Positions 16,567 through 26,067 of a stretch of DNA of 64,000 nucleotides are shown one piece after another. Numbering within the stretch: the first letter of the stretch is position 1; every line of letters begins with the position of its first letter. A model generated the notes under the pieces. It was given only the letters and a program-made list of their open reading frames with translations. It did not search any database and was not told the DNA's origin. The DNA is from Hyphomicrobiales bacterium (GTDB lineage Bacteria; Pseudomonadota; Alphaproteobacteria; Rhizobiales; Aestuariivirgaceae), in contig JANYLQ010000029.1 of assembly GCA_025363755.1 (NCBI GenBank), positions 186,001 to 250,000 of the forward strand. Direction: 5' to 3'. A program made the position numbers and the translations under genes.

Positions 16567-17171
16567 TCCCCTTGTGTGGCCAGCGTAGCGAGCAGTTGCC
16601 TGCCACTCGGCCCTAACTTTTCTTTCAAGCCACGCCTGGCGCGCGCCAGAAGCGACTCTAATGCGTCAACACTGATTTCCATTGCTGCGGCGGCGGCGAT
16701 ATTGGTCATATGTTCAAAATGTACCAGTGCCAATGCCAGCTTTTGCCTATCAGGCAAACTCGCAATCGCTGCATCAATCATTTTGGTGACGTAAGATTGG
16801 TCAATCATAGCGGGTGCGGACATTGCAGCATCAGCAACATCTTCCGCATGTTCGAGTTCCAACATTGGTTTGCGTCGATATCTGTCCATCACCAAATTTG
16901 AAGCCACACGCATAAGCCATCCCTTTAAAGCCGCAGCCTCGCGCAATTGGCCGGGGTTATTCCATAATTTCAAAAATGTTTCCTGCGCGATGTCGTCCGT
17001 ATCAGCATGGCCACCGTTTAGACGCCACGCGACGCGGTAAACAGGCACATGATAGCGCTGCACAAGCACGGCAAAGGCCTGTTGATTGCGCTCTGCCGAT
17101 GCCGCTAAAAGTGCTGCGTCTGTCGCGGTTTGCCAGTTCGCGTTTTGTGGCGTCAACGGCCGGTCAATCAT
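16563..17171 (-). CDS. ECF-type RNA polymerase sigma factor
   Basis: 202 residues from ATG 17171. Region 2 is clear (ERNQQAFAVLVQRYHVPVYRVAWR, then DTDDIAQETFLKLW and LKGWLMRVASNLVMDRYRR), and region 4 follows (SLPDRQKLALALVHFEHM, with a helix-turn-helix at ISVDALESLLARARRGLKE). GTG at 17189, with AGAGGG six bases ahead, is an equally good start. It is the first gene of the sigma/anti-sigma/sensor trio and lies between pleC-like and glnE genes. The target promoters are unknown. Confidence 0.88.
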   Translation of the reverse strand: MIDRPLTPQNANWQTATDAALLAASAERNQQAFAVLVQRYHVPVYRVAWRLNGGHADTDDIAQETFLKLWNNPGQLREAAALKGWLMRVASNLVMDRYRRKPMLELEHAEDVADAAMSAPAMIDQSYVTKMIDAAIASLPDRQKLALALVHFEHMTNIAAAAAMEISVDALESLLARARRGLKEKLGPSGRQLLATLATQGE

Positions 17172-17257
17172 CAAAACTGCTTCCGGCACCAAGCGCCCTC
17201 TTTCGTTGCTTGATCAATAGGACGCATGCCGTTTCAATTTCCGTCGCTGGGTGCACT

Positions 17258-20155
17258 TTACCTGCCGATGACATCATTAAAAATTGAGGCGACACGGCTC
17301 TGTGTTTCAGCCAGCAATGCCTCCGTGGCCGCAATATCTGGCATACCAGCCGCCCTCGCCACCGCTTCGTTCAGGCTTTTGGCACTTTGTTCAGGCTTAT
17401 ATTGATCTGCAACACAGAGGCGCAATATTTGGGTTAGGCGCTGAAAGAGCTGGCAGGCAGTGGATAATTCTGATGCTGCACCAGCAGCTAAGACGTTCTT
17501 CTCGGCTATTTTTTTAACCGATTTCAATGTGTTAGTATCCAACATTTCTGGATTATTGGCGATCAGTTGCAAATATTGGACAATGAACTCGATTTCAACG
17601 AGGCCTCCCTTGGCACGTTTAATATCCCATAATCCTAATTTTGCATGTTCGGCCAACATCAGATTTCGCATATCGCGCACATCATTCAAAGTCTTCGCTT
17701 GGTCGCGTGGTTCGCAGAGCGTGTTTTTGATGGCGCGTTCTAACTTAACTCGAAGTTCTGCTTCACCTGCCACAACGCGAGCGCGGGTTAAGGCGAGTTT
17801 TTCCCAAGTCCAAGCTTCATCTTTTTGGTAAGAAACGAAACTCAAAAAACTAACCGCAACTGGCCCCTTGCTGCCGGACGGGCGCAAACGCAAATCGACC
17901 TCATAGAGCGTACCTTCGGCTGTGGGCGCAGATAAAGCCGTGATCAATCGTTGCGTTAGCCTGGCATAATATTGATTGGGACTTAACGGTTTTTGGCCAC
18001 TCGAAAGCTCGGCGCTTAGATCATGATCATAGATCAACATCAAATCCAAATCGGAACTTGCAGTCATCTCCCTGCCGCCCAGTTTTCCCATAGATATGAC
18101 AGCGCATTGCCCTCCAACAACTGAGCCGTGATTTTGTTTCATCTCGTAAACACACACGGCAAGCAACTTGGCTATTGCTTGCTCTGCGATGTTTGAAAAC
18201 CCTAAGCCTGCCTCCTCTGCGGTGATGGTTTCTGCGAGTAGCCTGACACCAACGCGAAACTGATGCTCGCGCACCAACACGCGCGTGCGGTCCATTGCCT
18301 CATCGCGCGCAGTTGCATTGGGGATGATGGTATCAAATTCTTCGGCTAACTCTGCCATGGAAAGAAGTGGCCGCATGAAATCAGCGCCAACCACAGCTTC
18401 TAAAGTTCTGGGCTGGCGCTTCAGTTGTTCGGCTAGTCTTGGCGCTTGCCCCAATATTTGAGCGATGAGCTCAAGCAAATTAGGATTGGCCTTCAACATT
18501 GAAAAGAGCTGTACGCCAGACGGCAGGCCCCTCATAAACTCATCGAAGGCCAAGAATGCTTGGTCGGGGTCACCGCGCTTTGCAAGTGTTTGCAAAAGTG
18601 TGGGCATCAACTCAGTTAATATTTCCCGCGCGCGCGCGGTTCGCGTGGCGGCATAGCGGCCAAAATGCCAGCCCCTAATCGTGGCCGAAATTTCTGAAGC
18701 TTGCCTGAATCCCATGTGCTCCAAAGTTTCAATGGTGGCTGGGTCGTCTTCTCCACCGGTGAAAACCAAACTGCCTGATTCAGATGCAAGTGCCCCTGCA
18801 TCTTCAAACAGAGCTGCATAGTGGCGTTGTACAGTTTCAAGGGTTGCGCGTAACTTCACAGACAGATCAGTGCCGCTTTGAAAGCCACAGAAGCGTGCAT
18901 ATTTTTCGAATGCTTCTGCACCAGCGGGCACAAGATGGGTTTGTTGGTCATCAACCATTTGTGCGCGATGCTCGAGCATGCGCAGAAAAACATATGCATC
19001 TTTTAGTTCGTCGGCGGTTTGGCGTTCAATCCACTTGGCCTCAACGAGAGCATCCAGCATTTCCAACGTTGAACGCCCGCGCAGTTTTGGGTTTCGCCCA
19101 CCTGCGATCAATTGTTGGGTTTGCACGAAAAACTCAATCTCGCGAATGCCACCGCGACCGAGTTTGAGATTGTGGCCCTGAATAGCAATTTCGCCGTGGC
19201 CTTTTACCGCGTGAATTTGCCGTTTCAGCGATTGCACATCGGCAATGGCCGCATAGTCTAAATATTTGCGCCAAATATAACTGGTCAGGCGTTTGAGAAA
19301 CTCTTCACCAAGGGCTAAATCACCAGCAACTGGGCGGGCCTTGATCATGGCGGCGCGTTCCCAGTTTTGGCCTTGGTTTTCATAATAAATCGCAGCGGCC
19401 TCAAGTGCGATTGCCATTTGGGTAGCGCGTGGATCAGGGCGCAGGCGCAGATCAACGCGAAATACATAGCCCTCTTCTGTAATGTCTTGAAGCAAGCTTA
19501 CCACATCACGCGTGAAGCGGACGAAGAACATTGATGGTTCAATATCCTCAGCTAACGGCGCTGTTTCAGGATCGTAGAGAACGATTAAATCGATATCGCT
19601 AGAATAGTTAAGTTCGAACGTGCCATGTTTGCCCATGGCAAGCACCACATAGCCACATTGTTGAGATGGGTTTTCAGCGTGGCGCAGCGTGAGTTTTTGC
19701 TTAGCTGCATTTTCACGCAACAAAAAATTGACACTTGCATTCAAGCAAGCATCAGCAAACAGGGTCAGTGCATGCGTCACTTCCATCACCGACCAAACAG
19801 CGCATAGATCGGCGAGGCCTATAAAAAGGGCGGCCTTTTGCTTGGCAATGCGCAAGCTTGCGGAGATTTCATTTCTGGTTTCTAAATGTTCAAGTATCAG
19901 AACTTCTACATTCAATTTTGCCAATACATCATTGGGTTCGGCATTCATTAAATTGATAACGAAATCACTGTGCCTTAAAATCAATTTGGTCAAATAGGGG
20001 GAACCTAAAACAGCAGAGTCGATTAGTTTGCGAACTGGCAACAGTTTTTCTGTCAGAGCAGCACCGCAATCTTGCCAAAAACCTGCTGTCACGCCTGCCT
20101 CAGCGCTTTGCAGATTTTCCAAATTCATTCGGGCAATAAAGCTGCTCTTGTTCAC
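17258..20155 (-). CDS. glnE: Bifunctional glutamine synthetase adenylyltransferase/removase
   Basis: 965 residues, the usual GlnE length. Two nucleotidyltransferase domains are visible. The N-terminal removase has GTFELNYSSDIDLIVLYDPE near residue 185; the C-terminal transferase has GGREMTASSDLDLMLIYDHD near residue 693. Each carries the paired Asp of the active site. GlnE adds AMP to, or removes it from, glutamine synthetase in response to PII, coupling ammonia assimilation to nitrogen status. The frame opens with GTG at 20155; ATG at 20128 is an alternative. It follows the histidine kinase gene by nine bases, probably in one transcript with the kinase, regulator and degP. Confidence 0.96.
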   Translation of the reverse strand: MNKSSFIARMNLENLQSAEAGVTAGFWQDCGAALTEKLLPVRKLIDSAVLGSPYLTKLILRHSDFVINLMNAEPNDVLAKLNVEVLILEHLETRNEISASLRIAKQKAALFIGLADLCAVWSVMEVTHALTLFADACLNASVNFLLRENAAKQKLTLRHAENPSQQCGYVVLAMGKHGTFELNYSSDIDLIVLYDPETAPLAEDIEPSMFFVRFTRDVVSLLQDITEEGYVFRVDLRLRPDPRATQMAIALEAAAIYYENQGQNWERAAMIKARPVAGDLALGEEFLKRLTSYIWRKYLDYAAIADVQSLKRQIHAVKGHGEIAIQGHNLKLGRGGIREIEFFVQTQQLIAGGRNPKLRGRSTLEMLDALVEAKWIERQTADELKDAYVFLRMLEHRAQMVDDQQTHLVPAGAEAFEKYARFCGFQSGTDLSVKLRATLETVQRHYAALFEDAGALASESGSLVFTGGEDDPATIETLEHMGFRQASEISATIRGWHFGRYAATRTARAREILTELMPTLLQTLAKRGDPDQAFLAFDEFMRGLPSGVQLFSMLKANPNLLELIAQILGQAPRLAEQLKRQPRTLEAVVGADFMRPLLSMAELAEEFDTIIPNATARDEAMDRTRVLVREHQFRVGVRLLAETITAEEAGLGFSNIAEQAIAKLLAVCVYEMKQNHGSVVGGQCAVISMGKLGGREMTASSDLDLMLIYDHDLSAELSSGQKPLSPNQYYARLTQRLITALSAPTAEGTLYEVDLRLRPSGSKGPVAVSFLSFVSYQKDEAWTWEKLALTRARVVAGEAELRVKLERAIKNTLCEPRDQAKTLNDVRDMRNLMLAEHAKLGLWDIKRAKGGLVEIEFIVQYLQLIANNPEMLDTNTLKSVKKIAEKNVLAAGAASELSTACQLFQRLTQILRLCVADQYKPEQSAKSLNEAVARAAGMPDIAATEALLAETQSRVASIFNDVIGR

Positions 20156-20164
20156 ACCAGTGTT

Positions 20165-21556
20165 TTAAGATGCTTCGGTGTAAAGGGGAAGACGCAGTAT
20201 GACCCGAAGCCCCGGCCTGTTATTCTCAAGCTGGATTTGCCCACTGTGCAAAGTCATCACGCTGGCGACGAGGCTTAATCCCAAGCCATTGCCCGGCTTT
20301 GAGCGGCTTTCATCAAGCCGGACAAACCGACCCAGCACGCGCTCACGGTCTTCCAAATTTACCCCTATGCCGTGGTCTGCCACTTCAATGATCACGGTTT
20401 GAGCATCGACGCGACCGATCACTTCAATATCGGCGGGTTTATCAGCGCTGGTCTGGCCATACTTCATTGCATTGTCGATCAAGTTGTTCAGCACTTGTGC
20501 CAAAAGTTGCCGGTCACCGCGCACACGCAAGCCGGGCCTTGCTTCAAGCTTTAACGAGCCTCCCGCTTCATCAGCCAAAGGTTCATAGAGTTCTACAACA
20601 TCTCGCAGCGTGTCAAAGAGATCAAGCGGTTGTAAGCCTTGCCGCATTTGGCCGGATTCGGCTTGGGCAATAGAAAGAAGTGCGTTAAAAGTACGCAATA
20701 GCTTGTCACATTCTTCAATCGTTTGGTCGAGCGCCGTTTTATACTCTAGGGCGTTGTCTTGACGCAAAGCATCCTCGATACGCGCTCGCATGCGCGTGAG
20801 CGGTGTTTTCAAGTCATGAGCAACGTTGCTTGACACCTCTTTCATGCCATCCATCAACCGCTCGATTTGTGAGAGCATATCGTTGAGCGAACCAGATAAA
20901 CGATCAAGCTCATCATTGGCACCGCTCACAGGCATGCGCCCAGAAAGATCACCTGCCATGATGAGGCGAGTGGCACCGGTAATTGCGTCAACGCGCCTTA
21001 AGAAATTTCGGCTCATGAAATAGCCCCCGCCGAGGCCTACAACCAACGACATACCAACAGCCCAAAAAATTGCTTCGCGGATCACATCGCGAAATTGGCG
21101 CAACTCGTTCACATCGCGGCCGACGAGAAGGTCATAACCATTTGCAAGTTCAACTTGAAAACCGCGCGCTGTATGCTGGACTGCAACTGGCTCTTGTCCA
21201 ACAGTAATCGGGAAATCTATCCATATTTGATTTTGAGTTACCCCAGGCGGCATCGCATCGAGATTACCGGCAATACGCGCTTGGTTCGGGCCTTCTAATA
21301 AATATATTGCGCCGCCTGCATCGCGGCTGCGGCGCTGTACCGTGTCAACCAACCCGGCAACGCCCAGAAGTCGATATTGATCTGCCAGACCAAGTATTTC
21401 GGCATGAATTGTGTCCTCGGTTTGGCGTTCGAGGAGACCAACGGTCGTGTAGTAAACATAACCTAAAATTCCAGCTGCCGAAGCCGCGAAAACCAAGAGA
21501 TAAATAGCGGCAAGCCGAAACGTCGAAGTCTGAAATATACTGTTATTAACGGGCAC
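20165..21556 (-). CDS. Sensor histidine kinase, EnvZ/HAMP type
   Basis: 463 residues. Membrane spans at about 13-36 and 163-182 flank a periplasmic sensor domain of about 125 residues, followed by HAMP (about 185-240) and a dimerisation domain with His247 in NVAHDLKTPLTRM. The ATPase domain has NNLIDNAMKYG, DHGIGV and GNGLGLSLV. GTG 21556 is the only plausible start and overlaps the response regulator by 11 bases, so kinase and regulator are coupled. Lying between degP and glnE matches the alphaproteobacterial order I recall. The signal is unknown; an envelope-stress role is suggested by the adjacent degP. Confidence 0.93.
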   Translation of the reverse strand: MPVNNSIFQTSTFRLAAIYLLVFAASAAGILGYVYYTTVGLLERQTEDTIHAEILGLADQYRLLGVAGLVDTVQRRSRDAGGAIYLLEGPNQARIAGNLDAMPPGVTQNQIWIDFPITVGQEPVAVQHTARGFQVELANGYDLLVGRDVNELRQFRDVIREAIFWAVGMSLVVGLGGGYFMSRNFLRRVDAITGATRLIMAGDLSGRMPVSGANDELDRLSGSLNDMLSQIERLMDGMKEVSSNVAHDLKTPLTRMRARIEDALRQDNALEYKTALDQTIEECDKLLRTFNALLSIAQAESGQMRQGLQPLDLFDTLRDVVELYEPLADEAGGSLKLEARPGLRVRGDRQLLAQVLNNLIDNAMKYGQTSADKPADIEVIGRVDAQTVIIEVADHGIGVNLEDRERVLGRFVRLDESRSKPGNGLGLSLVASVMTLHSGQIQLENNRPGLRVILRLPLYTEAS

Positions 21557-22220
21557 GGATCATGTAGCCGGCTCCGCGCACGGTTTGCAGCAAGGGTTCA
21601 GCAAAACCTTTGTCAAGCTTCCCACGCAACCGCGAAACATGCACGTCAATCACATTGGTTTGCGGATCAAAATGATAATCCCAAACATTTTCAAGAAGCA
21701 TGGTGCGGGTTACAATATGGCCCGCGTTGCGCACAAGATATTCAAGCAATTTAAATTCGCGGGGCTGGAGCACGATGGGCTTGCCGCCTCTGGTGACCGT
21801 GCGGCTCATCAAATCAATCTCCAAATCCAAAGCTTTGAGCTTGGCATCTTTTGGATCAAGCAATTTACGGCTGCCCAAACCTTCGACACGCGCTAGAAGC
21901 TCTGCGAAAGCATAGGGCTTTGCCAGATAATCATCGCCTCCGGCGCGAAGACCCTTGACGCGTTCGTCGACATCACTCAGTGCGCTTAAAATCAGCACTG
22001 GCGTTTTTAAATCTGAACTCCGCATCTTTTGGATAACCGTCAGGCCGTCCATCAAGGGCAGCATTCGGTCAATGATGCACACGTCATGAACACCTTCAAG
22101 AGCCATGGTGAGCCCTTGCAAACCTTCAGTGGCGAGGTCAACGATATGACCGCTTTCCCGTAGACCTTTCACCAGCCAAGACGCTGCTTCACGATCATCT
22201 TCGATTACCAGAATGCGCAT
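21546..22220 (-). CDS. OmpR-family response regulator
   Basis: 224 residues from ATG 22220. The receiver has the acidic pair in VIEDD, phospho-acceptor Asp51 in CIIDRMLP, the Ser of ILSALSD and Lys in AKPYAFAELLARV. The C-terminal winged helix includes LQPREFKLLEYLVRNAGHIVTR and DVHVSRLRGKLDKG. An upstream in-frame ATG at 22271 has AAGGG nearby and could add 17 residues, but they are not conserved in the family. It overlaps the cognate kinase gene. The degP gene upstream on the same strand is separated by a terminator-like hairpin, so the pair probably has its own promoter. Confidence 0.93.
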   Translation of the reverse strand: MRILVIEDDREAASWLVKGLRESGHIVDLATEGLQGLTMALEGVHDVCIIDRMLPLMDGLTVIQKMRSSDLKTPVLILSALSDVDERVKGLRAGGDDYLAKPYAFAELLARVEGLGSRKLLDPKDAKLKALDLEIDLMSRTVTRGGKPIVLQPREFKLLEYLVRNAGHIVTRTMLLENVWDYHFDPQTNVIDVHVSRLRGKLDKGFAEPLLQTVRGAGYMIRAR

Positions 22221-22292
22221 AGATGATTCTGTGCCCTGCTCAGGCCCACTTGTCAATTCAGCGTGTTGCATATCATTGCCCTTTGTGGTTTT

Positions 22293-22358
22293 GAAAAAAT
22301 GTGCGCGGAGACCAGTTCATCGGGGGAACGCCGGGGGGGTGGCGACCAGTCTCCGCGC
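22293..22358 (-). terminator. Probable rho-independent terminator after degP
   Basis: Ten-base arms (22303-22312 and 22349-22358, GCGCGGAGAC with its perfect complement) are followed on the minus strand by ACATTTTTT. The 36-base loop is unusually long and G/C-rich and may fold further. It lies between degP and the response regulator gene and would end degP transcription. Confidence 0.55.
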
Positions 22359-22440
22359 TATCAAGTGTAGGCCAGCCAGCGGGGACGGCGGCCAAACACC
22401 TGTTCTCAAAAGATTGGCCGCGATCCTGTTCACTGGCCAA

Positions 22441-23904
22441 TCAACCTTTTGCGTGTGGCAAGGCCAAATAACGTTGGCCGTCTGCCGTTCTTACCAACAT
22501 CAAGATCTTCTTGCCTGTTGCACCTTTTAACGCAGAGGCAAGGGTTGCTGGATCATTCACAGGTGTTCCGGCAACTTCGAGGATCACGTCACCCTCTTTT
22601 ACTCCGCGTTCGGCAGCAGCTGAGTTGGGATCAACTTTTGTCACCTTCACACCCGCGCCGTCATCTGCCGCTGTCACGTCCAAGCCATAAGCTGAAAGCG
22701 ATCCGGCTTTTGGTTCTTCAACCTTTGCCGAGGCCATTTTAGGGTCTGTCGGCATTGCATCCAAAGTCACTGGCACTGTCTGGGCCTTGCCACCACGAAT
22801 GATGGACAATTGCACCACTTTGCCTGGGGCCACGTGAGAAATGACTTTTGCCAAATCACGCGCGTCAGCGATGTCTGTGCCGTCAACTTTTAAAATCGTA
22901 TCGCCAGACTTCAAACCTGCTTTCAAAGCTGGTGATCCATCGGTTAACTCAGAGATAATAGCACCTTTTGCGTTTTCAAGGCCTAAGCTCTCTGCAATAT
23001 CAGGCGTTACAGGTTGAATCTGAACACCCAGCCAGCCACGTGTCACTTTGTGGTTGGTTTTCAAGCTCTCAATGACACCTGTTGCGGTGGACGCTGGAAT
23101 TGCAAACCCAATGCCCACCGATCCGCCTGATGGAGAGAAGATCGCCGTATTAATACCCACGACTTCGCCACTCATATTGAATGTGGGGCCGCCGGAATTA
23201 CCTTTATTGATGGAAGCATCAACCTGAATAAAGTCATCGTAGGGCCCAGAACCAATATCACGACCACGTGCTGAAACGATGCCAGATGTCACCGTGCCGC
23301 CCAAACCGAATGGGTTACCAACGGCCATGACATAATCACCAACCTTAGCTTCGGTTTTGGTAAAATCAACGTGTGGAAAGCTCTTATCTGATTTGATCTT
23401 GAGCAAGGCCAAATCGGTCTTTGGATCGGTGCCAATGACTGTTGCATCAAATTTATCGCCATTTTGGAAGGCGACCTTAACTTCATCAGCATGATCGACA
23501 ACGTGATTGTTGGTCACAACATAGCCGTCAGACGAAATCACAAAACCAGAACCTAACGCGCCACCGCCGCCATGTGGGGCCTGTGGTGGCATGCGATTTT
23601 TAAACTGGGGAAATTGGTCGAAGAACTCTTTCATGCCGGGTGGCAGTTGGTCAGGGCCAGTGTCTTCACCACTGTCAGCAACTGCTGCATTCGAAAACTT
23701 GACTTCAACGCTGACCACGGAGGGCATTACTTTTTCGACCAAGGGAGCGAGGCTTTGATGTGGATCAAACACCGCAGCTTGTTCGGCGTGCACAATAGAA
23801 GGTGGCAATGCAACAAACGTTGAGGTGAGCACCGTGGCACCCAGAAGGCCTGCGGTGAAAAGTCCAAGAACAGTTTTTTTCGTCAGAGCAAAAGTCGAAG
23901 GCAT
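22441..23904 (-). CDS. degP: Periplasmic serine protease/chaperone DegP (HtrA, Do family)
   Basis: 487 residues. A signal peptide of about 40 residues ends at VHA-EQ. The trypsin-like domain has the triad His134 (TNNHVVD), Asp164 (KTDLALL) and Ser237 (GNSGGP). Two PDZ domains follow (from about GWLGVQIQPV, and from LDVTAADDGAGVKV). DegP degrades or refolds misfolded envelope proteins. GGAG lies nine bases before the ATG. It is flanked by ccmE upstream and the two-component pair downstream, all on the minus strand, a known rhizobial association. Confidence 0.97.
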   Translation of the reverse strand: MPSTFALTKKTVLGLFTAGLLGATVLTSTFVALPPSIVHAEQAAVFDPHQSLAPLVEKVMPSVVSVEVKFSNAAVADSGEDTGPDQLPPGMKEFFDQFPQFKNRMPPQAPHGGGGALGSGFVISSDGYVVTNNHVVDHADEVKVAFQNGDKFDATVIGTDPKTDLALLKIKSDKSFPHVDFTKTEAKVGDYVMAVGNPFGLGGTVTSGIVSARGRDIGSGPYDDFIQVDASINKGNSGGPTFNMSGEVVGINTAIFSPSGGSVGIGFAIPASTATGVIESLKTNHKVTRGWLGVQIQPVTPDIAESLGLENAKGAIISELTDGSPALKAGLKSGDTILKVDGTDIADARDLAKVISHVAPGKVVQLSIIRGGKAQTVPVTLDAMPTDPKMASAKVEEPKAGSLSAYGLDVTAADDGAGVKVTKVDPNSAAAERGVKEGDVILEVAGTPVNDPATLASALKGATGKKILMLVRTADGQRYLALPHAKG

Positions 23905-24059
23905 GATTTAATCTCCATTAAGTCGATAATGAAGATATACGCGTGGTCAAATTACATGGTTCTTACGCCGTAATGAAACTTTGGTTAGTCTCGCGGCGGT
24001 TTGGTGGCAAATGGCCTTAAATGTGGCTATTCATAGGCTTAATCACGCACATTCACGCA

Positions 24060-24506
24060 CTATTGATCAGCAGTCTTGCCCAGTTTCACACCCTTGGCCT
24101 TCAAACTCGAAGCGAGTTCTTTGGGCATATATTTTTCGTCATGCTTGGCAAGTACTGAGTCGGCCAAAAATGTGCCGTCGGCCTGCATCACGCCTTCAGC
24201 CACAGCGCCTTGACCTTCGCGGAAAAGATCGGGCACTGCCCCGCTGTAATTCACTTTGGTGGTTTTGATTGTGTCGGTTAGAACAAAATCCTGGTGAATG
24301 CCGTCACCTTTGTTCCAAGTGCCTGCCGCGACCATGCCGCCCAAACGAATGCGCTGGCCCGGCTTTAATGTCTTGGCTGCAATCTCACTTGGCGTATAAA
24401 AAAACACCATTGTATCACCCAGAACTTGAAACATCAGAAACGCAGCAACGCCTAAAACGGCCGCGGCTGAGAAAATCATTGTGGTTCTTCTTTGCTTTCG
24501 GGTCAT
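24060..24506 (-). CDS. ccmE: Cytochrome c maturation haem chaperone CcmE
   Basis: 148 residues with one N-terminal membrane anchor (about 9-30) and the periplasmic OB-fold domain (RIRLGGMVAAGTWNKG, VNYSGAVPDLFREGQGAVAEG). The haem-attachment motif HxxxY is present as HDEKY in LAKHDEKYMP. CcmE carries haem covalently and delivers it to apocytochrome c. In related genomes it sits with ccmI, ccmF and ccmH; here none of them is adjacent, since the next genes rightward encode sarcosine oxidase. The gene itself looks intact. Confidence 0.96.
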   Translation of the reverse strand: MTRKQRRTTMIFSAAAVLGVAAFLMFQVLGDTMVFFYTPSEIAAKTLKPGQRIRLGGMVAAGTWNKGDGIHQDFVLTDTIKTTKVNYSGAVPDLFREGQGAVAEGVMQADGTFLADSVLAKHDEKYMPKELASSLKAKGVKLGKTADQ

Positions 24507-24636
24507 GGATTAATCTATCAATTGGGATGAATTTTATGGGGTGTTTGATTGTCGCATGGTGGATAGTTGGTGTCGGAAAGGATTGGAGGGGGCAGATTCA
24601 ATCTGTTAGATAGTGATCATTCACGGGATACACCAT

Positions 24637-25890
24637 ATGAAACCTCGTTATTCCATATTTTCAATCGCCCGAAACGCGATGAACTATCACAAGGATTGGG
24701 AGCGCGCTTGGCGTTCTCCAAATCCTAAGGCCGAATATGACGCCGTGATTGTGGGCGCTGGTGGGCACGGGCTGGCCACGGCTTATTACCTGGCCAAAAA
24801 TCATGGGCTGACGAATATTGCCGTAATCGAAAAGGGTTGGCTGGGCGGCGGCAACACGGGGCGCAACACCACGATCATCCGGTCCAACTATTTGCAGGAT
24901 GCGTCAATTGCAATTTATGAATTGGCGCGTTCACTTTATGAGGGCCTGTCCCAAGAGCTGAACTACAATATGATGTTCAGCCCGCGCGGATTGATGATGC
25001 TCTGTCAAACTGAGCATGAACTTCGCGCCATGAAGCGTACATCACATGCCAACCGACTGGCGGGTCTTGATTGCCGCATGATTTCACCAAATGAAGTGAA
25101 AGAGATTGCGCCGATTATCAATACTGATGCTGAATGCCGCTATCCTATTTTGGGCGCATATTATCAGCCACGCGGCGGCACAGGGCGGCATGATGCTGTG
25201 GCTTGGGGCTATGCGCGCGGTGCGGATGCGATGGGTGTTGATATTATCCAGCAATGTGAGGTCACAGGCATTCTGCGCGATGGCGGCAAAGTTGTTGGTT
25301 TGCAAACCAGCAAAGGTGAAATTAAAACCAAAAAGATTGGTGTGGTCACTGCGGGCCATGTGTCCACCATTATGGACATGGCTGGGGTTCGTATGCCGAT
25401 TGAATCGATGTGCTTGCAAGCACTGGTGTCTGAGCCGATCAAGCCGGTGCTTGATTGTGTGGTGATGGCAAACACTGTGCATGGCTATATGAGCCAGTCT
25501 GACAAGGGCGAGTTGGTGATTGGCGGCGGCACGGATCCTTATAATAATTACTCCCAACGCGGCTCTTTCACAGCACTCGAACATACTGTCACGGCGCTGG
25601 TTGAAACTTTCCCGATCATCTCCCGCCTGCGCATGTTGCGGCAATGGGGCGGCATTGTGGACATGACGGGTGACCGTTCGCCAATTTTATCGAAGACTGA
25701 CGTTGAAGGGCTGTATGTGAATTGTGGTTGGGGCACGGGTGGTTTCAAAGCCATTCCGGGATCGGGGTTGGTGTTTGCAGATACAATGGCAAATGACCGG
25801 CCGCACCCGATTGCAGCACCTTTTAGTTTGAACCGTTTCAAAGAAGGACGACTGATTGATGAATCTGTTGCCGCCGCCGTTGCGCATTGA
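24637..25890 (+). CDS. soxB: Sarcosine oxidase subunit beta (tetrameric type)
   Basis: 417 residues from ATG 24637; GGGA lies eight bases ahead, and the upstream GTG at 24613 is less likely. The N-terminus (MKPRYSIFSIARNAM) is typical of the beta subunit, followed by the FAD-binding GxGxxG in VIVGAGGHGLATAYYLA and the C-terminal NCGWGTGGFKAIPGSG. Beta carries covalent FMN in known enzymes and oxidises sarcosine to glycine plus a methylene group passed to tetrahydrofolate. It is the first gene of soxBDAG. A long palindromic element separates it from soxD. Confidence 0.96.
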   Translation: MKPRYSIFSIARNAMNYHKDWERAWRSPNPKAEYDAVIVGAGGHGLATAYYLAKNHGLTNIAVIEKGWLGGGNTGRNTTIIRSNYLQDASIAIYELARSLYEGLSQELNYNMMFSPRGLMMLCQTEHELRAMKRTSHANRLAGLDCRMISPNEVKEIAPIINTDAECRYPILGAYYQPRGGTGRHDAVAWGYARGADAMGVDIIQQCEVTGILRDGGKVVGLQTSKGEIKTKKIGVVTAGHVSTIMDMAGVRMPIESMCLQALVSEPIKPVLDCVVMANTVHGYMSQSDKGELVIGGGTDPYNNYSQRGSFTALEHTVTALVETFPIISRLRMLRQWGGIVDMTGDRSPILSKTDVEGLYVNCGWGTGGFKAIPGSGLVFADTMANDRPHPIAAPFSLNRFKEGRLIDESVAAAVAH

Positions 25891-25896
25891 TCGTAA

Positions 25897-26050
25897 GTCC
25901 TCGCCCGTTTCTTTAACGGGAGAGGAAGGGGACCCAATGCGCAGCATTGGGGGAGGTGAGGGACCACAGGCCCTGAGCCAACTTCCCCTCACCTATCCCA
26001 CTCACTTCGTTCGCGGGCCCCTTTCCTCTCCCGCTAAAGCGGTAGAGGAC
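25897..26050. repeat. Long intergenic palindromic element inside the sox operon
   Basis: The arms at 25897-25935 and 26015-26050 are nearly perfect complements (GTCCTC...GGGAGAGGAA). The loop holds two further nested inverted repeats: CCAATGC-GCA-GCATTGG at 25934-25950, and GGGAGGTGAGGG pairing with CCCCTCACC around 25951-25995. It resembles mosaic palindromic elements of rhizobial genomes. The RNA would form a very stable branched hairpin between soxB and soxD; there is no U-tract, so it is not a simple terminator. Confidence 0.85.
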
Positions 26051-26067
26051 GCAGAAAGGTATTTCCA

